From the NCBI GenBank assembly GCA_037126765.1, contig JBBCBC010000034.1, positions 15,932,691 through 15,996,690 on the forward strand: a DNA stretch of 64,000 nucleotides, written 5' to 3'. Shown piece after piece: positions 24,055 to 36,928 of the stretch; the first letter of the stretch is position 1; every line of letters starts with the position of its first letter. The notes beneath the pieces were generated by a model. The model ran no database searches. It had not been told where the DNA came from and saw only the letters and a list, made by a program, of their open reading frames with translations. Source of the stretch: Stenogyne calaminthoides. Its lineage: Eukaryota > Streptophyta > Magnoliopsida > Lamiales > Lamiaceae. The position numbers were made by a program, and so were the translations under genes.

Positions 24055-26079
24055 ATAATTATGCAAAGTGATGTTTGTAAAAAATCTTAAAAAACACTTT
24101 TATTAAAATATTAATAATCAATATAAAAATGCCTATTCAAAGTATAGAAAAACAGTTTAATATATGCACCTCGACCTCCGTGGATCTCAATGTAAAGTTA
24201 TTAAGAACATTATTATACTAATAATAATAATAATGATCCATTAATAGACTTTGTGTATTGGTTTGTTCTATATATATCATAAATATTTATTGAACAAAAT
24301 TTATCAACATTTTTATGGTGTTCTAAGTGAACTTTAATGCAACACTATTTTGGAAATTTTTAAAGATTTTATTATTAGAAGGAAAAAATCAATTTTAAGC
24401 AAGACGATGCCGACAGTTTTAGGATTTTCTTTCGATTAATGACACATATTCTAATTAGTTTCCATCAAAGCATTGAATAGATGGTTTTATTAGATCCTTA
24501 TATAATTTACTTAATTGTAAGGATTTTTATTATTTGGTATAAACTAATGGTTCTCATAAGTTAAATTTTGTTTCATGACACCATGGCATGAGGATTTATA
24601 CTATATAAGACACTGATTAAGCATACTATAAGACATTGATTAAGCATGTGAAGTAAGACATGAACAAACTCTTAAACTCAAAGTAAGATTTTAGTTGCGA
24701 TGACTTTGTGAAAGTGAATGCAACTGTTTTTAGTTAAATACAACAAACAATATATAAATCAGTTACTATACCATCCTAACCACTCAAACTAATCCTCCAG
24801 ATGAGAGTTAGAACCAAGTAATACCTTTCATAGGACCGAGTGATACTGCATGGTGCACGTGACTTCACAACAGAATTGATTGTGAATTGAATGTGTTATA
24901 ATCTATAACTCGATTGGCTAGTGAATCTATGTGTTCTGATTCTCCGTGAATTCGAACCACGTAAATTCTTGCATTTTTTTCTTTGCTCTTTTTTCGTTCT
25001 TGTTGGTTTGTTGTTGAGAGATCGAAGAACTCACTTGGTTCTCTGAACTCGTCTGGTTTTTACTAGCATATTTATTTGTCTTTGAAGGTGGAATATCGAA
25101 TTGGTTGACTTTAATAATGCAGAAATGTGTATGTTGAATTTTATGCATTTCCTAATGAATAACATGTCTTGTGTAGCACTCCAACCATTGCTAGAAATTT
25201 TGTGTGTTTTTGTTAATAGTCAAACTGCTTTGTCGCCTACTTCGACATTCAACAGTGCAATATCACAATTAGAAATGACATCAATATTGACATCATATGG
25301 GTTCAACAATGCAATATCATAGTGATGACATCACATATTGCGGCTTCTAAGCAAATATATATGATAAACATGTTGGGAAACTCCATCCACAAAATAACTA
25401 TCATTGTATGATAAATTTTAGCATTACACAAATTTTCTCTCTTGTTCGACACCGCTACTCATGATTCTTACTTTTCTCACAAGAAAGAAATTTGTCTCGA
25501 ATCATACACAAGACTAAAATGTACTCATTCCGAGGTCTGTGTTATTGTAAGGATGAACATATGTTACTGTAAGTATATATATGTATAGTAAGGATATATA
25601 ACACATATTTATTTTTTCGTATGCATATTTGCCTCTAAGATATTGAAAGTTGTCTTAATATACACAAAAAAATGTAATATTGTAGAGAGAAATGTGTGTT
25701 ATTATATGAACAAAACGACGCTCCCTCTATTTTCATCTGTTTCCTCCTCTGTTTTTTATATGCTTCTCGTTTTGAACCGTGGGTCATATTTCATATTAAA
25801 AAATGTCATAAATAAAATGATATCAATGTAAAATATTTAATACAGATACAATTAGATCTAATTCGTGAATATTTAAAAAAATAGAAAAGATGAATTAATA
25901 TACAATTTTTGGGGAAAACGCATTGAACTCAATTTTTTTTAAAGATATAAATCATATTATGCTCATCGAATATAATATCATTATGAATTAATATAAATTT
26001 CATATTACTTATATATTATTTTGATAATTAATTTGAAAAATATATAATTAATTGTAAATAACACTACTAATACTGAGAC

Positions 26080-26125
<46 letters not shown>

Positions 26126-27166
26126 AATTGTAAATTTCGGTAAAATCTCTATAAAATAATTTCGGTAAATATGTATAAATTTTAAATAAACAATATCATA
26201 AAAAAATATATTTTTAACTATATATTTTCAAATATTTAGTAATGATGGTATAAAATATATTTTTTGGAAAAAATATCAAAATCAAACAATTAAATTGTTA
26301 TTCACATCTAAATATGGCTGATATAGTGATTGGAACGAATGAAAATTTATGTTATCCCTCTATATGCTAATAGAGAGTTTTTTTTCATAACATGTCAACT
26401 CCACATTAATTTAACATATGTGTCATTCAATGAGAAATATGAGTATACATGTCATTTTTCTATTTGGTTCTTTTTATAAAAGAATCTTATGTGTCATGAA
26501 ATTTAAAGTTTTTGTGTATAATTAATTTTTAATTATTTAGGTATTTAAAATATATGTGAATGTTATGAAATGTGTAATTCATATTTATTACTTTATGTTT
26601 TATTTAACTATATAATATTATTTATTTATCTTTCTTTCGGTAATTTTTGTTTGACTTAATTTAAGATAAATAAAATATTCATTCTAAATGTATTTTATCT
26701 TAGTGTGAATTATATTCAATTATTAATTTCTTAATAAATAATTTTATTTTATAATTGCTCTTATGTATATCTTAACATATTTTATGTGGCACAAGTATTT
26801 TATATTATAATTCATCCACTTTTAAATTTTTTTCATTATTACATATTAATTAATTAATTTATTAGTCTTTTCTTAGTCGATTTATTTGTTTTGATTTGTA
26901 GGTATCAATTTTATATTAAAATGGATAAATAATATTTGACACAATAAGCTTATTCCAGGATTTAAGAAAATTTACTAATATACACCTTAAATAATTATTA
27001 ATTAATATTAAGTGTATTTATGCATATATTTATATTTAAATTAAATATAATATTTATTAAAAATAATGCAATTTTTAATTAGAAATATCGTAATACGCAG
27101 GCACTAAACTAGTAATCAATATTTATGAGTGATGATAATGCATTATTTTACTATTGTTAATTAATA
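24055..27166. other. AT-rich spacer, no gene recognised
   Basis: No conserved coding sequence is visible. A short frame at 25101-25322 (73 residues) has no recognisable motif and reads through AT-rich sequence; I do not call it. An (AT)n tract lies at 26083-26122. Confidence 0.5.
26083..26122. repeat. (AT)n microsatellite, 40 bp
   Basis: Uninterrupted alternating AT. Confidence 0.9.
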
Positions 27167-27375
27167 CTCCCTCCGTCCCAGAAAAACTTAGCACAGTTTC
27201 CTTTTTGGTCTGTCCCATAAGACTTTGCACACTAAAAAATGGACACATTTTTCTCAACTTATAACCTTACAATACACACCTATTGTCCTTTCTACCTCTC
27301 CCCATAAAGCATAAAATAAGTTTTTTTAATCTCTGCGCCGAAAAGTTGGCGCAGAGTCTTCCAGGACTGAGGGAG
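27167..27375. mobile_element. Stowaway MITE, 209 bp
   Basis: Left end ctccctccgtcccagaaaa, right end (complement) ctccctcagtcctggaaga. TA dinucleotides flank it at 27165-27166 and 27376-27377. These are the diagnostic ends and target of Tc1/mariner-derived Stowaway elements. Non-coding. Confidence 0.85.
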
Positions 27376-27539
27376 TAGTATGCTAATAATTGAGTTTGTG
27401 TAATGATTACATTGTTTCTAATGTTCTTGAAGTATTTAACTTAAAGATAAAAATATAAATTTTCATTCCATATAGTACCCCGTGGCTATAAACCATATAT
27501 GAAATTATTGCAGGGAATTATTTTTGTAATTAATTTATT

Positions 27540-27727
27540 TGTTTACGAAAAATAAAAATGTATAGCCAAGTTGTTCGCAGGTAATTTATTTGTCTACTAA
27601 GTTATAAAAATTCATAGACAAGTCGTAGATAATCATAATTATTTAAGGATCGAATTATTATTATTTTTTTAAATCCTTTAGCCATTTAAAAATTTTCGTA
27701 GGCAAATCTTTATTTTCTTATAGTGTT
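27540..27727. mobile_element. CACTA-related fragment
   Basis: It shares with 43817-44297 the words gacaagtcgtagataat/taaatcgtaggcaat, tatttaaggat.gaatta, aaattttcg.tggcaa and a terminal ttttcttatagtg (near CACTA consensus). The left end is missing. Confidence 0.55.
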
Positions 27728-28484
27728 CCTAGAAGTTCATCCATCGAGATAACATGCACCACACACCTTACATCCATGTCAATCAATGTACATGTGGTCA
27801 CTAACATCATCACATCCTCTTCCACTGCTATTGAGCATGGCATAAGGATGTTCATTTCCTCCTTATAGAAAATCCTCTTCAATTATAATGCTAGCATTGT
27901 ATTTGGTGATATTTGACGCAATCACTCCACCTTGACCAAGAACACCCTGTGCAGCTCAGATTGTATCAGCCATTTCAGTCTTTTCATACTGTTTCTTACC
28001 CGTGCGATGCACGGGCTGTTGTAAATTTTTGTTTAGGCAGAGTTAATTTTATTTCTTTATTTTAAAATAAAAGAAAAAAAACTAAACATGAGCATTTAAC
28101 GATTTATTTTCCTTTCGTTAAACTTTTTTTTAAGAAAATCCTATTAATAATAATTCTTTTCAACAACTCCTTTATTTATATATTTTGGACTTAACTCGGT
28201 GACCAAAATGCAAACTTGTTAAATAAAAAATTGTACAAATAGACAATTTTGGCTAGCATCGTGCTCGGCCAACAGCGTTTTTGCTTCTAAAGCACGATGT
28301 TTGCGATTGTCATTACATCTTGCATCATTACCTTTTCTCGATCTCCTCATTTGCCCATCCAAACACCTCATAACAATCTGGCACACTACATCATTTCAAA
28401 ATTAAGTCCAAAAGTCAATCATTTCCCCGTAGCAAGAACTTGTCCATTTTTGTTCTGTTTATAATTCTCTATTTTGGATCCAAG
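27728..28484. other. Spacer with a Helitron-like hairpin
   Basis: 27998-28020 holds the near-perfect hairpin acccgtgcgatgcacggg, a word typical of plant Helitron 3' ends read from the minus strand. The flanking CTAGT has decayed to ctgtt. Nothing coding is recognised. Confidence 0.4.
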
Positions 28485-29928
28485 ATTACAAATGGTTTCA
28501 GATACTCATCACCTGTAATTTTCCAAATTATCAAATCGATTTAAGGTGAATGAACGAGTTTCTTTGGTTGCTTCGTTTAACTCCTTTTGATGGCATAAAC
28601 AAATATTCAGCACTAAAAAGAAGGCCAAATCAAGGCCAAATAAATTTTTACCTTTACTTTATTCCGCACTAAAAAAGCATATTAATTTCAATTATATATG
28701 CTCAAATTTGGAGTTCCAGTTCCAACTCGCATGTTGTCATATAATGAAATATGAGACATATAGAGTATATTACCTATTGATCTCGAGGTAGATTATAAGT
28801 TTTTCTCCACTGGCTTCAATCCTCTCTAGCAATCTAGAGACAAAGTATTAATATTTATAATCAGCTTAATGATATACAACACAAACATGAAAATTCATAT
28901 TAAATCTAACAGGGCACCTTGTCATGGGGAAGCACCTTTCAGGCTTTAGAGAGAGGATTCAGAATTTACATAGCTCAGTTATTTGCAAAATTTAGTTAGC
29001 CAAATATCAACTTAAGAATAAAGTGTGAAAATATAGTCAATAAGAAAGCCTTTGCAGCTCAAATATTCAAGCAACGAATTTTTATACCTCATATTCAATG
29101 CAGTATATTCAACTAAATTACTAACCTCGTTCCTTGAGCCCCTAGTTCCTCTGTTCCCATCATACCATCAGACTTTGATGTTTCTTTCTGGGTTCCTTCT
29201 TCCACTCCTTTAAGCAATCCAAATCTATAAATTTGACGTCATATCATATAACTGATATAATCCTACCATGTTTAGCTTCCAGCCTGAAAGGTACACCAAT
29301 GGTGCATCTTCCTAATATTGAGCTACAATGAATTCAATATTTTATTGATTAGTGGTGATTTTTCTTGAGATTTTGTGCTATTCTTGCTCGCTCTTAAAAT
29401 CTGAAAATTAAATAGCCAGTAGTAATTAGAGGTCTTTCGTGGGGTTTGCATGAATTACAATACCACATTTTAACAGTTAATCATAAATATTTTTCCTTCA
29501 CCAGTTAAAAATTTTAACAATGAATTCTACAACGTTTTCAAAAGTGTATATGTCGTTTTATTGCAATATGTAAGGAGTTAAAAATTAAATTCAACACGCG
29601 CTACCTGGATCATTTGATGTGCGATCAATGGGGTGATACTGTAAGCCCTGTACAACATAAATTCATGGCTATTAGATGATACTCTACTAAAGTATCAAAC
29701 TATATATATTAGAATCAGTTTTAGATTTTACAAAGAAAACTAGAAGCTCTGTATTACCAATCACATATTTCATGCGATGAAAAGAGAGAAAGACTCTTGC
29801 CCTTCTCTCTCTCTCCTCGATGAGTCCACGCATTCCCACCACCAACCTCGTAAACTCTCTCTATAGAAGTAAAAATCAGAAAATTCTCTCTTCTCAATGC
29901 GTCCATGCATCATGTCTCTACGTCTTAT

Positions 29929-29950
29929 TGCCCGTGTGATGCACGGACCT
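29929..29950 (-). repeat. Helitron-like hairpin
   Basis: gcccgtgtgatgcacgg, the same word as at 27998 with small changes. It has no intact CTAG beside it. Confidence 0.35.
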
Positions 29951-32163
29951 GTTTTACTTTTTAATTTTTTTAGGTTGTAAAAAGATAAATAAAAACATAT
30001 ACATAATTTGGTATAGATATATTAAAACACCCTATCTTACTAATGGAGAGGGATATCATAGACGTAATCAAGCACATTTGTCTTCCACATTATTCAAACG
30101 ATTATGTTAAAACATGAAATGACTCATAGTAATGTATATGGGCAAAGAGAGTGTGGTAAATTAGAAATTGCCTAATCGCATCAATTTGTAAGGAAGTGAC
30201 ACTTGTATAATCCCACCAGCGATATCATTAACTGCAAGAGAAGTATAGCTACAAAATATCAGGACATGTAATTAAACAGTAGGTCTGATATATAATGGCA
30301 TTAATTGTGCAACATGGCCCTCCCATACTTAATCCGAAATTGTTGAAATACAACCTCAATCATGAAACAGAAAATATAATACAAAAAATCATCAACATCT
30401 TCCTAACAGACCAGTAAAGGGGAGAAGATGGGACTTAATTTCTCCGCAACCGGGTTTGAGAGACGCACCTGGGACTTGATTTCCAAAATACACCATAGAA
30501 ACTTTAAAAAAGGATTGAAATCAAATTCGGAAATAAACATGAAAATGAAATAGTTATAATTTTTTTTATATTAAATGGAACAACCAAGAGAAATCTGTTG
30601 ATAAAAGAGTGAACAGAAATTAGGAGAGAAGGCGAAGAATCATAACAAAAAACTTGATTTACCTTTAGATGACTAACGGCGGCAAAGGGATGACGGTTAC
30701 AATCTATGTCGAATTAAAGAACATAAACTTGAATTGTGGTTACCCATCTGATCCATTTAGTTTTCAATTTTTGCACGACTTAAATTAGTCCCTAAATATC
30801 AATAATTTTACGTGTGATGAGATATTTTTATCATTATTTATTTAAATATGTGGTTATTTATATATTCATTTAAGGTATATTAAAAAAATAAAAATAAAGT
30901 AAATGTGTAAATGTGTACAATGCACTTTAACATCACCTAGAAATTCATACAATGTTATTATAGGAATGCAAAATGAACTAATATTTATAATGCCCTCAAA
31001 TCCAATTAAGATCCACTAAAAGATAATCAAAACAATATACGAATGGCTATCTACACTCTATGTAAAGAAGCTTTATAACTCTAAGCTAAGTAACATATGC
31101 TTATATATGTAGACTAATTATCAAGTTTAACTCTAAGCTAAGATATCATCAACGTTTCAGCACATGTCAAGACAAAAAGTCAAATGATTTGTAGAGCAAA
31201 CTAAGAAATGAAAATTTTTAGAAAAATGTGTACCTTTAGTTGGAGCTATTTTGAACTAATTCAAATTCTCATTCCTTTCCAGTTGAATTCCATCATTAGA
31301 ATCTGCCTAAAGTCCATCTGCAAAGAAAGATAGATCTCATGATCATCTTAAATTAGTGCACAACATTCACAAATCATAACATATCATTCTTGATCTGTAA
31401 TTTTGAAACATTATAAACCCCAAAAGGCAACATCCTGTATGATTGGTGGCCTTCAAGTCGACATTCAGAGACAAAAAAATGAGGTGTGCAGTACGATAGA
31501 CAATTTCTAATGCAACTCTCCTGTGTTTGCCACGTTTTATCAATTTTAAAATATTCAACGGAGAATGATCTTTTTCGTGGCAGATAGTGGCAGACGGAAG
31601 AAAGGTTGTTTCTCAAAGAATAGAGCCTTTTTCTAGACCACTACATTTATCAATTTATCAATTTTAGACCACTATATTTACATTACATATGAAGACAAAT
31701 TTAAAAGTAGGGGTAGGACTTTTGGGAGCCTTAATGTGAAAGGTGCATTTTGAAGTCCTTAAGTACAGATATCAGTTAAAAGGGTTTCTAAGTATAAAAT
31801 AGATTGCTAAGAAATTATCATATGAGATTAGACAGGATTATAAGTTTTCGACAGTGGAAGCTACGGAGTTGGTTCCAAAGTGACTGGTTTTACTTCTAAG
31901 CATTATTTTGTAGAAGATCATCTTAGTCTTTCATCTGGGATGGTACTTGCATCCTCAAAGATGTAGATTGTGATGAACAACCTTGAGTCCTTGACCTTGG
32001 TTGACAGAATGAAGCCGAAGAAAGTTATGAAATAAACCACCATCATCCTCAAAATTCTCTGTCTTAATTGCCTCCTACTTTTAGTTAATTATTCCAAAAA
32101 CAGAGCAGAACAGAACATACTTTGATCCCAATTCTAGAAATCTTCACAATTCTTGTACAATTC

Positions 32164-32165
<2 letters not shown>

Positions 32166-32197
<32 letters not shown>

Positions 32198-32212
32198 TAT
32201 ATATACACACAT
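32166..32212. repeat. Compound (AT)n/(AC)n microsatellite
   Basis: An AT run passes into ACACAC, then ATAT and ACACAC. Confidence 0.8.
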
Positions 32213-34489
32213 GTACCTTGTAATCTATTTTCCTATAGGTTAGAGATGAAAAGTAAAATAGGAAAAAATTGAAATATTAGAAGCGTGAATAAGAACCTTA
32301 TGGAAGAATCTTGGTTGATTCAACCTGCATAACAGAAAAGAAAATATAAATAAACATCTGAACGATTGAAGTTGTGGCACAAACACATAAAAAAAGAAAT
32401 GAGAAGCTCACATAGTTGGCCAGTCTCCTAGGCAGCACATATATACATAGTTTGTGAGTTTGTAAGTATGGAAATGAAAAGAAGCTCATCTCAAGGTAAT
32501 TTTAATTCCACCGTCCTGTAACACATAGATCTGCTCATTGAATCTAATTTAACTGAACCAAGTCCAAATATCCCATCACTGATAACTCGTTTGATTCCTC
32601 ATATCATCAGAATCAAGACTTGAAAATCAATATTAAAATTACAAGGGACGAATGATAGGTAGAATCTGTATGTGCCATGTGTGAATTTGATCAGAACTGA
32701 AAACTAATTGCTGGGAATTGTGACTACCAAATTTGAAATATAAGCATAAAACAACATCATTTCAGCTTAAAAAGAACCACATTAAACTTCAAATGAAATA
32801 TCACCTTAACGTCCACCCCTCCCGTCAACCCTATTTGATTTCGGTTAAATTGAATTATATTGAACCATTTAGCAAATCAAACTACTGCTTCCGCCCTCCT
32901 TGTCATGTCGCTTCGGCGCCGCACGGCAAACTATTACCCACTCCTACCCTTTCCTGAAACCATATCTATTTCTTCCCCTTTTTGCTTTGATCAATTACTC
33001 ACATATCAATAAATATTTTCATATTTCTATGGCCTTCTTTATCATCTTTCTCTAATTATTCACAAAAAAGTTACTCACATCTCCTTAAATTCATCAGCTT
33101 TCTTCCCTCAATCGACCCTAAAATCGACCCTTCACTTGTCACACTCTCCCCTAAGAATTAATAGCATTAATCTCCTTAAATCTCTATTACAGCAGGCAAC
33201 ACACACCCATTGATCTTCGGCTGTTTGTAGGAAAACACACTTGGAATTGTATTAGGATAGACACTTGGCAACAATTTAGGGCGACACTTGTCAGCTTCTT
33301 GTGAGAAACATTCTACTTTTATAATATAAGCTATAGATGGAGAATGACTCCAGCAGAATAAGATATCGTTAGTATCTTTTAATTGCTTAGAGGACTTTCC
33401 TGCTTACATAAATCTTTAAACTGTATTTCATAAGTCTTTTTTAATTCCTATATTTGTCCTTTTTTTTTTGGAGAAATGTAACTTTTCATAAGTCTCTCTC
33501 TCTCTCTCTTTCTCTCTATCTTGATCGCTCTTTTTTTCTCCAGAAATTATCCCTGTAACTACACCATACCATCGTTTCCGATCCATACACATTTACATTA
33601 TAATTGTAATATACATGTACGATAGACTACAGAATTATTATTGCCTCAGGGGAAACAAAAGAACATCAATCACTATTCAGTTTTTAGCACATGAAAACAA
33701 ATCATATTGCACATCTAGCTAAATCCTACATCTTAAGTTTTCTAAGCTAGACATTTGGATAAAAATCATACGATTTCTTGAGGTTTTTCCCCTAGAAATA
33801 TGATGAGATTGGTTAGAAGAGGAAAAAAAGAAGCAAATTAGTACCCCTAGTAGATAATCATATTTAAATTACAAACTGAACAACACTGTAATATAGAAGG
33901 AAAATTACCTGTTAACAGATTCTATCTTTGCCTTCTTCATCAAGCTACTTGTTTATGTTGCTAGCCATTGGACCTACTGTTGGTTCAATAAATACACATG
34001 TTTCACTCTCCACAATGTTTCAAAAGCTCAAAATCTGCTCTAATAAGGTATTAGTTAAGCAAGGGAAATAAGGGAGTACCTGCACAATAGCTTTGAGCAC
34101 AACTAAATTTGTCGGACTTTGTTTTTCTACACATTGAGCAGTCATATTATATTTCCAATCAACTGCAAATTCTAAAGAAAAATGGAATTAAAAAAAATAA
34201 TTATCCACTAAAGATGCCATGGTTACCAAGCCCTCTTTTTATCCAATAAGCATCACAACCATTACTCAATTATTCCTTTAACAATGTTCCTCTGATAATC
34301 ACCCAATTTAATTTAGTGAAGATCCAAGCCCAATAGCCAAGATACGTAAATCATCAAAATACCAACATTTTCATGATCTAAGTGACCCGATAGCGCTCAG
34401 TCGATGAACTTGAGACGGAATAACAATAAAAAAAACGCGGGACACTAAAAAAATTAGAAATTACTCGTATAGAGTTGAACAAAAACTTA

Positions 34490-34640
34490 CATAAGATAAG
34501 GCGTTCGTTCAGAACCAAATCGTCGATCTATCCGTCGTCCGTAAAGCCGCCGCCGTGCCCCTATCAACACTCAAGTCGCCGCGCCGACTCAATATGCGCA
34601 GTGTCTTCCATGTCACCCCAAAAGTTTTTTTTTTTTAAAC
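34490..34640 (-). other. GC-rich first-exon-like island
   Basis: A compact island richer in G+C than its surroundings. On the minus strand it ends with a good donor (cttat|gtaagttttt, about 34487). It contains ATGGAAGACACTGCGC at about 34612, but that frame stops after 15 codons. It may be an untranslated first exon of the unit to its left. Confidence 0.3.
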
Positions 34641-35014
34641 GCCATCTCAAAAGTTAGGGGTGCTCTTTTTACAGGAGAAGAGATGAAGAGTCAGACGGGG
34701 ACACGATTTATTAGAAAATTAATATAAAATTAAACATGAAAATAATATATTGAAAAACAATTTTAATATTATAGAGATGACATGTGGCAGAATGGCAGAG
34801 GTGACACTTGGTGTCATTTGGTGAGTGCAATTCTCCCATTATAATATAAGATTTCTCCATGTCAAACTCCTTGACATATAGTTTCTCCACCCCCTAATGA
34901 ACAACCATTTTACAAGAGACTCCGAACCTTTCTCAAGAAATCCTTTACGATGTGGAAGACCAGACAATGCTGCAACTACATAGCATACTAAGAATATCAA
35001 GAGATCTTACTCGG

Positions 35015-35034
35015 GCTCTAATACCACTTGTTGG
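35015..35034 (-). other. Primer-binding site and LTR end of a second retroelement
   Basis: On the minus strand tggtattagagc, close to the initiator-Met tRNA primer site, follows a possible LTR end ...tccaaca. The copia element at 35163 would thus sit inside, or right beside, the LTR of another minus-strand retrotransposon. No partner LTR was found. Confidence 0.35.
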
Positions 35035-35162
35035 AAACTCCAACCCCATTCATACCAAAATTTTAGAGTACCTAATTTTTATCGTTCCGAAGTTTAAGAT
35101 ATACCGAAAAAAATTGATATATTCAATGCTTTTCGGCTCGATAAGTACATTATATTGAAAAA

Positions 35163-35410
35163 TGTATAAATTCATGGATGAGCAATCAAGATTGGGGAAA
35201 AATGTTTTCTGCATATTATTCACACAGAGAATAGGCTGCATATATACACGCATAATACAATAAGAATCTGATCCCGGAATATCTTCATCAAACGGGAAAA
35301 AGATACAATCCTAATCAAAGGGATTACATTGGATATACATGGAAACATATCATAGAGAAAAAAGGAAAAGATTTACAGAGAATGATAAGGAGATATTTTC
35401 AAATCTTTCA
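35163..35410 (-). repeat. 3' LTR of the copia element
   Basis: 248 bp, reading on the plus strand from tgtataaattcatgg to aaatctttca. Confidence 0.9.
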
Positions 35411-35419
35411 CTCTCCCTC
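35411..35419 (-). other. Polypurine tract
   Basis: Minus strand gagggagag immediately before the 3' LTR, the usual plus-strand primer. Confidence 0.7.
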
Positions 35420-35639
35420 AAGTTGGCGCATGAAGATTACGAATGCCCAACTTGCCAACAAGAAAACGGAAATGGGACACCCCAAGGGCCTTGGTGAACA
35501 AGTCTGCAACTTGATGTTCCGTTGATATCTTGCATGGTAAAATTTCATTAGATTCAACTCGTTCACGAACGAAATAACAATACATTTCTATATGCTTGGT
35601 TCGCTCATGAAATACGGGGTTATTTGCAATGTGGTGAGC

Positions 35640-36680
35640 TGCTTGATTATCTCAAGAAAGCGGAGTCGCTCCAATCTGGGGAGCCTCAATGTCCTTGAGA
35701 AACCATCTAAACCATAAGATTTCACTTACAGTAGTGGCCATGGCTATATATTCTGCTTCTGCTGAGGAACGAGAGACAACATACTATTTTTTTGTCCGCC
35801 ATGATATAGGTGCCCCTCCTAAGGATATAAAATAACCCGTACAAGATCGCCTATTCATGATACAATCTCCCCAATCTGCATCACAATACACATCAAGGCT
35901 GAAATCGTTATTTGCCGGAAGAAATATTCCTTGCCCGGCTGTGTTCTTTAGAAATCTCAAGATACGTGTAACAACATCCATGTGTCGTTGGTGTGGGACT
36001 GCAATGAACTGACTCAAGTAGTTCACTGAAAACTGAATATCCGATCTCGTGACGGTTAAGTAAAGAAGTCTCTCGATTACCTGTCGATAATGGAGAGCAT
36101 CAACAAGAGGACTATCATCATCATTTTTTAATCGAAGATTTTGTTCCATTGGAAATTCGCTCGGACGCCCACCCTGCAAGCCACTTTCCTCCAGAATGTC
36201 TATAATATACTTCTGTTGGCTTAGGAAAATACCTTTAACGGAATGAGCCACCTCTATCCCAAGAAAATATTTCAAAACTCCCAAATCTTTTATACTGAAT
36301 ATCTTATCCAATTACTCTTTCACGTAAATGATTTTACCATTGTCATTTCCCACTAAAATGACATCATCTACGTAAATAAGAGCTGTCACATACATACCTT
36401 TCTTCTTGTAGATGAATAAGGAATGGTCAGCACGTGATTGCCGGAATCCAACATCAACTAAGGCTCGGGTAAACTTGTGGTACCAATTTCTAGAAGCTTG
36501 ACGGAGGCCATAGAGAGACTTCCTCAATTTGCAAACTCGAGTTTCACCATCTTTTGCAAATCCTTGTGGTATCTTCATGTAAACATCTTCCACTAAATCG
36601 CCATGTAAGAAGGCGTTATTCACGTCTAGTTGGTGAATTTCCCAACCTTTCTTAGCTGCTACAACTAGCAAACTTCTCAT
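35640..36680 (-). pseudogene. Copia reverse transcriptase and RNase H, two nonsense breaks
   Basis: 36680-36312 contains QLDVNNAFLHGDL, KSLYGLRQASRNWY and the catalytic YVDD (ALIYVDDVILVGND), then a TAA. 36311-35784 resumes in the same frame with KIFSIKDLGVLKYFLGIEV, CDADWGD and RRSCTGYFISLGGAPISW. It ends at a TAG just before a readable YVVSRSSAEAEYIAMA, the RNase H end. That TAG sits where a glutamine codon is normal, so a CAG to TAG change is likely. More RT sequence upstream (36680-36927) is readable in short pieces. Confidence 0.9.
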
Positions 36681-36928
36681 GGTAACAAGCTTTGCTACCG
36701 GAGCGAAAGTCTCGTGGAAATCTATTCCCTCAATTTGAGTGAATCATTTTGCCACCAAACGCATCTTATATCGTTCAACTTCTCCATTGGGTTTGTACTT
36801 GATTTTATAAACCCACTTTGAGTCAACAACCTTCTTGCCTAGAGGTAGTGGTTCGAGACTCCATGTATCATTCTTCTCTAGGGCCTCAATCTTTCTTTTC
36901 ATTGCCTCACACCAGCATTCATCTTTGA

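Larger units (their letters stand above)
28485..34640 (-). pseudogene. Decayed or unidentified multi-exon transcription unit
   Basis: Several minus-strand segments have good splice borders. The best pair is 29224-29126 (after ttatag, before gttagt) and 28833-28774 (after ctctag, before gtaata). Together they keep one open frame across the junction: phase 1 in and phase 2 out in both. It includes GVEEGTQKETSKSDGMMG and LLERIEASGEKLIIYLEINR. Other candidates are 30231 leftward (after cttgcag; NDIAGGIIQVSLPYKLM), 31321-31215 and pieces ending at 33907 and 34083. Not all junctions agree in phase, and some candidates contain stops. I do not recognise the product. It could be a real gene of many small exons, a pseudogene, or gene pieces captured by a Helitron (hairpins at 27998 and 29929). 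Confidence 0.3.

Noticed and set aside
25101..25322. 73-codon plus frame
   Set aside because: No motif, no promoter or homology that I recognise, and AT-rich spacer context.
27998..28020. Rho-independent terminator
   Set aside because: The GC hairpin is a plant repeat word found four times, not a bacterial terminator.
31367..31616. Two overlapping minus frames of 63 and 80 codons
   Set aside because: They overlap in different frames, have no motif and lie in the unresolved spliced-looking region, so neither supports a gene alone.
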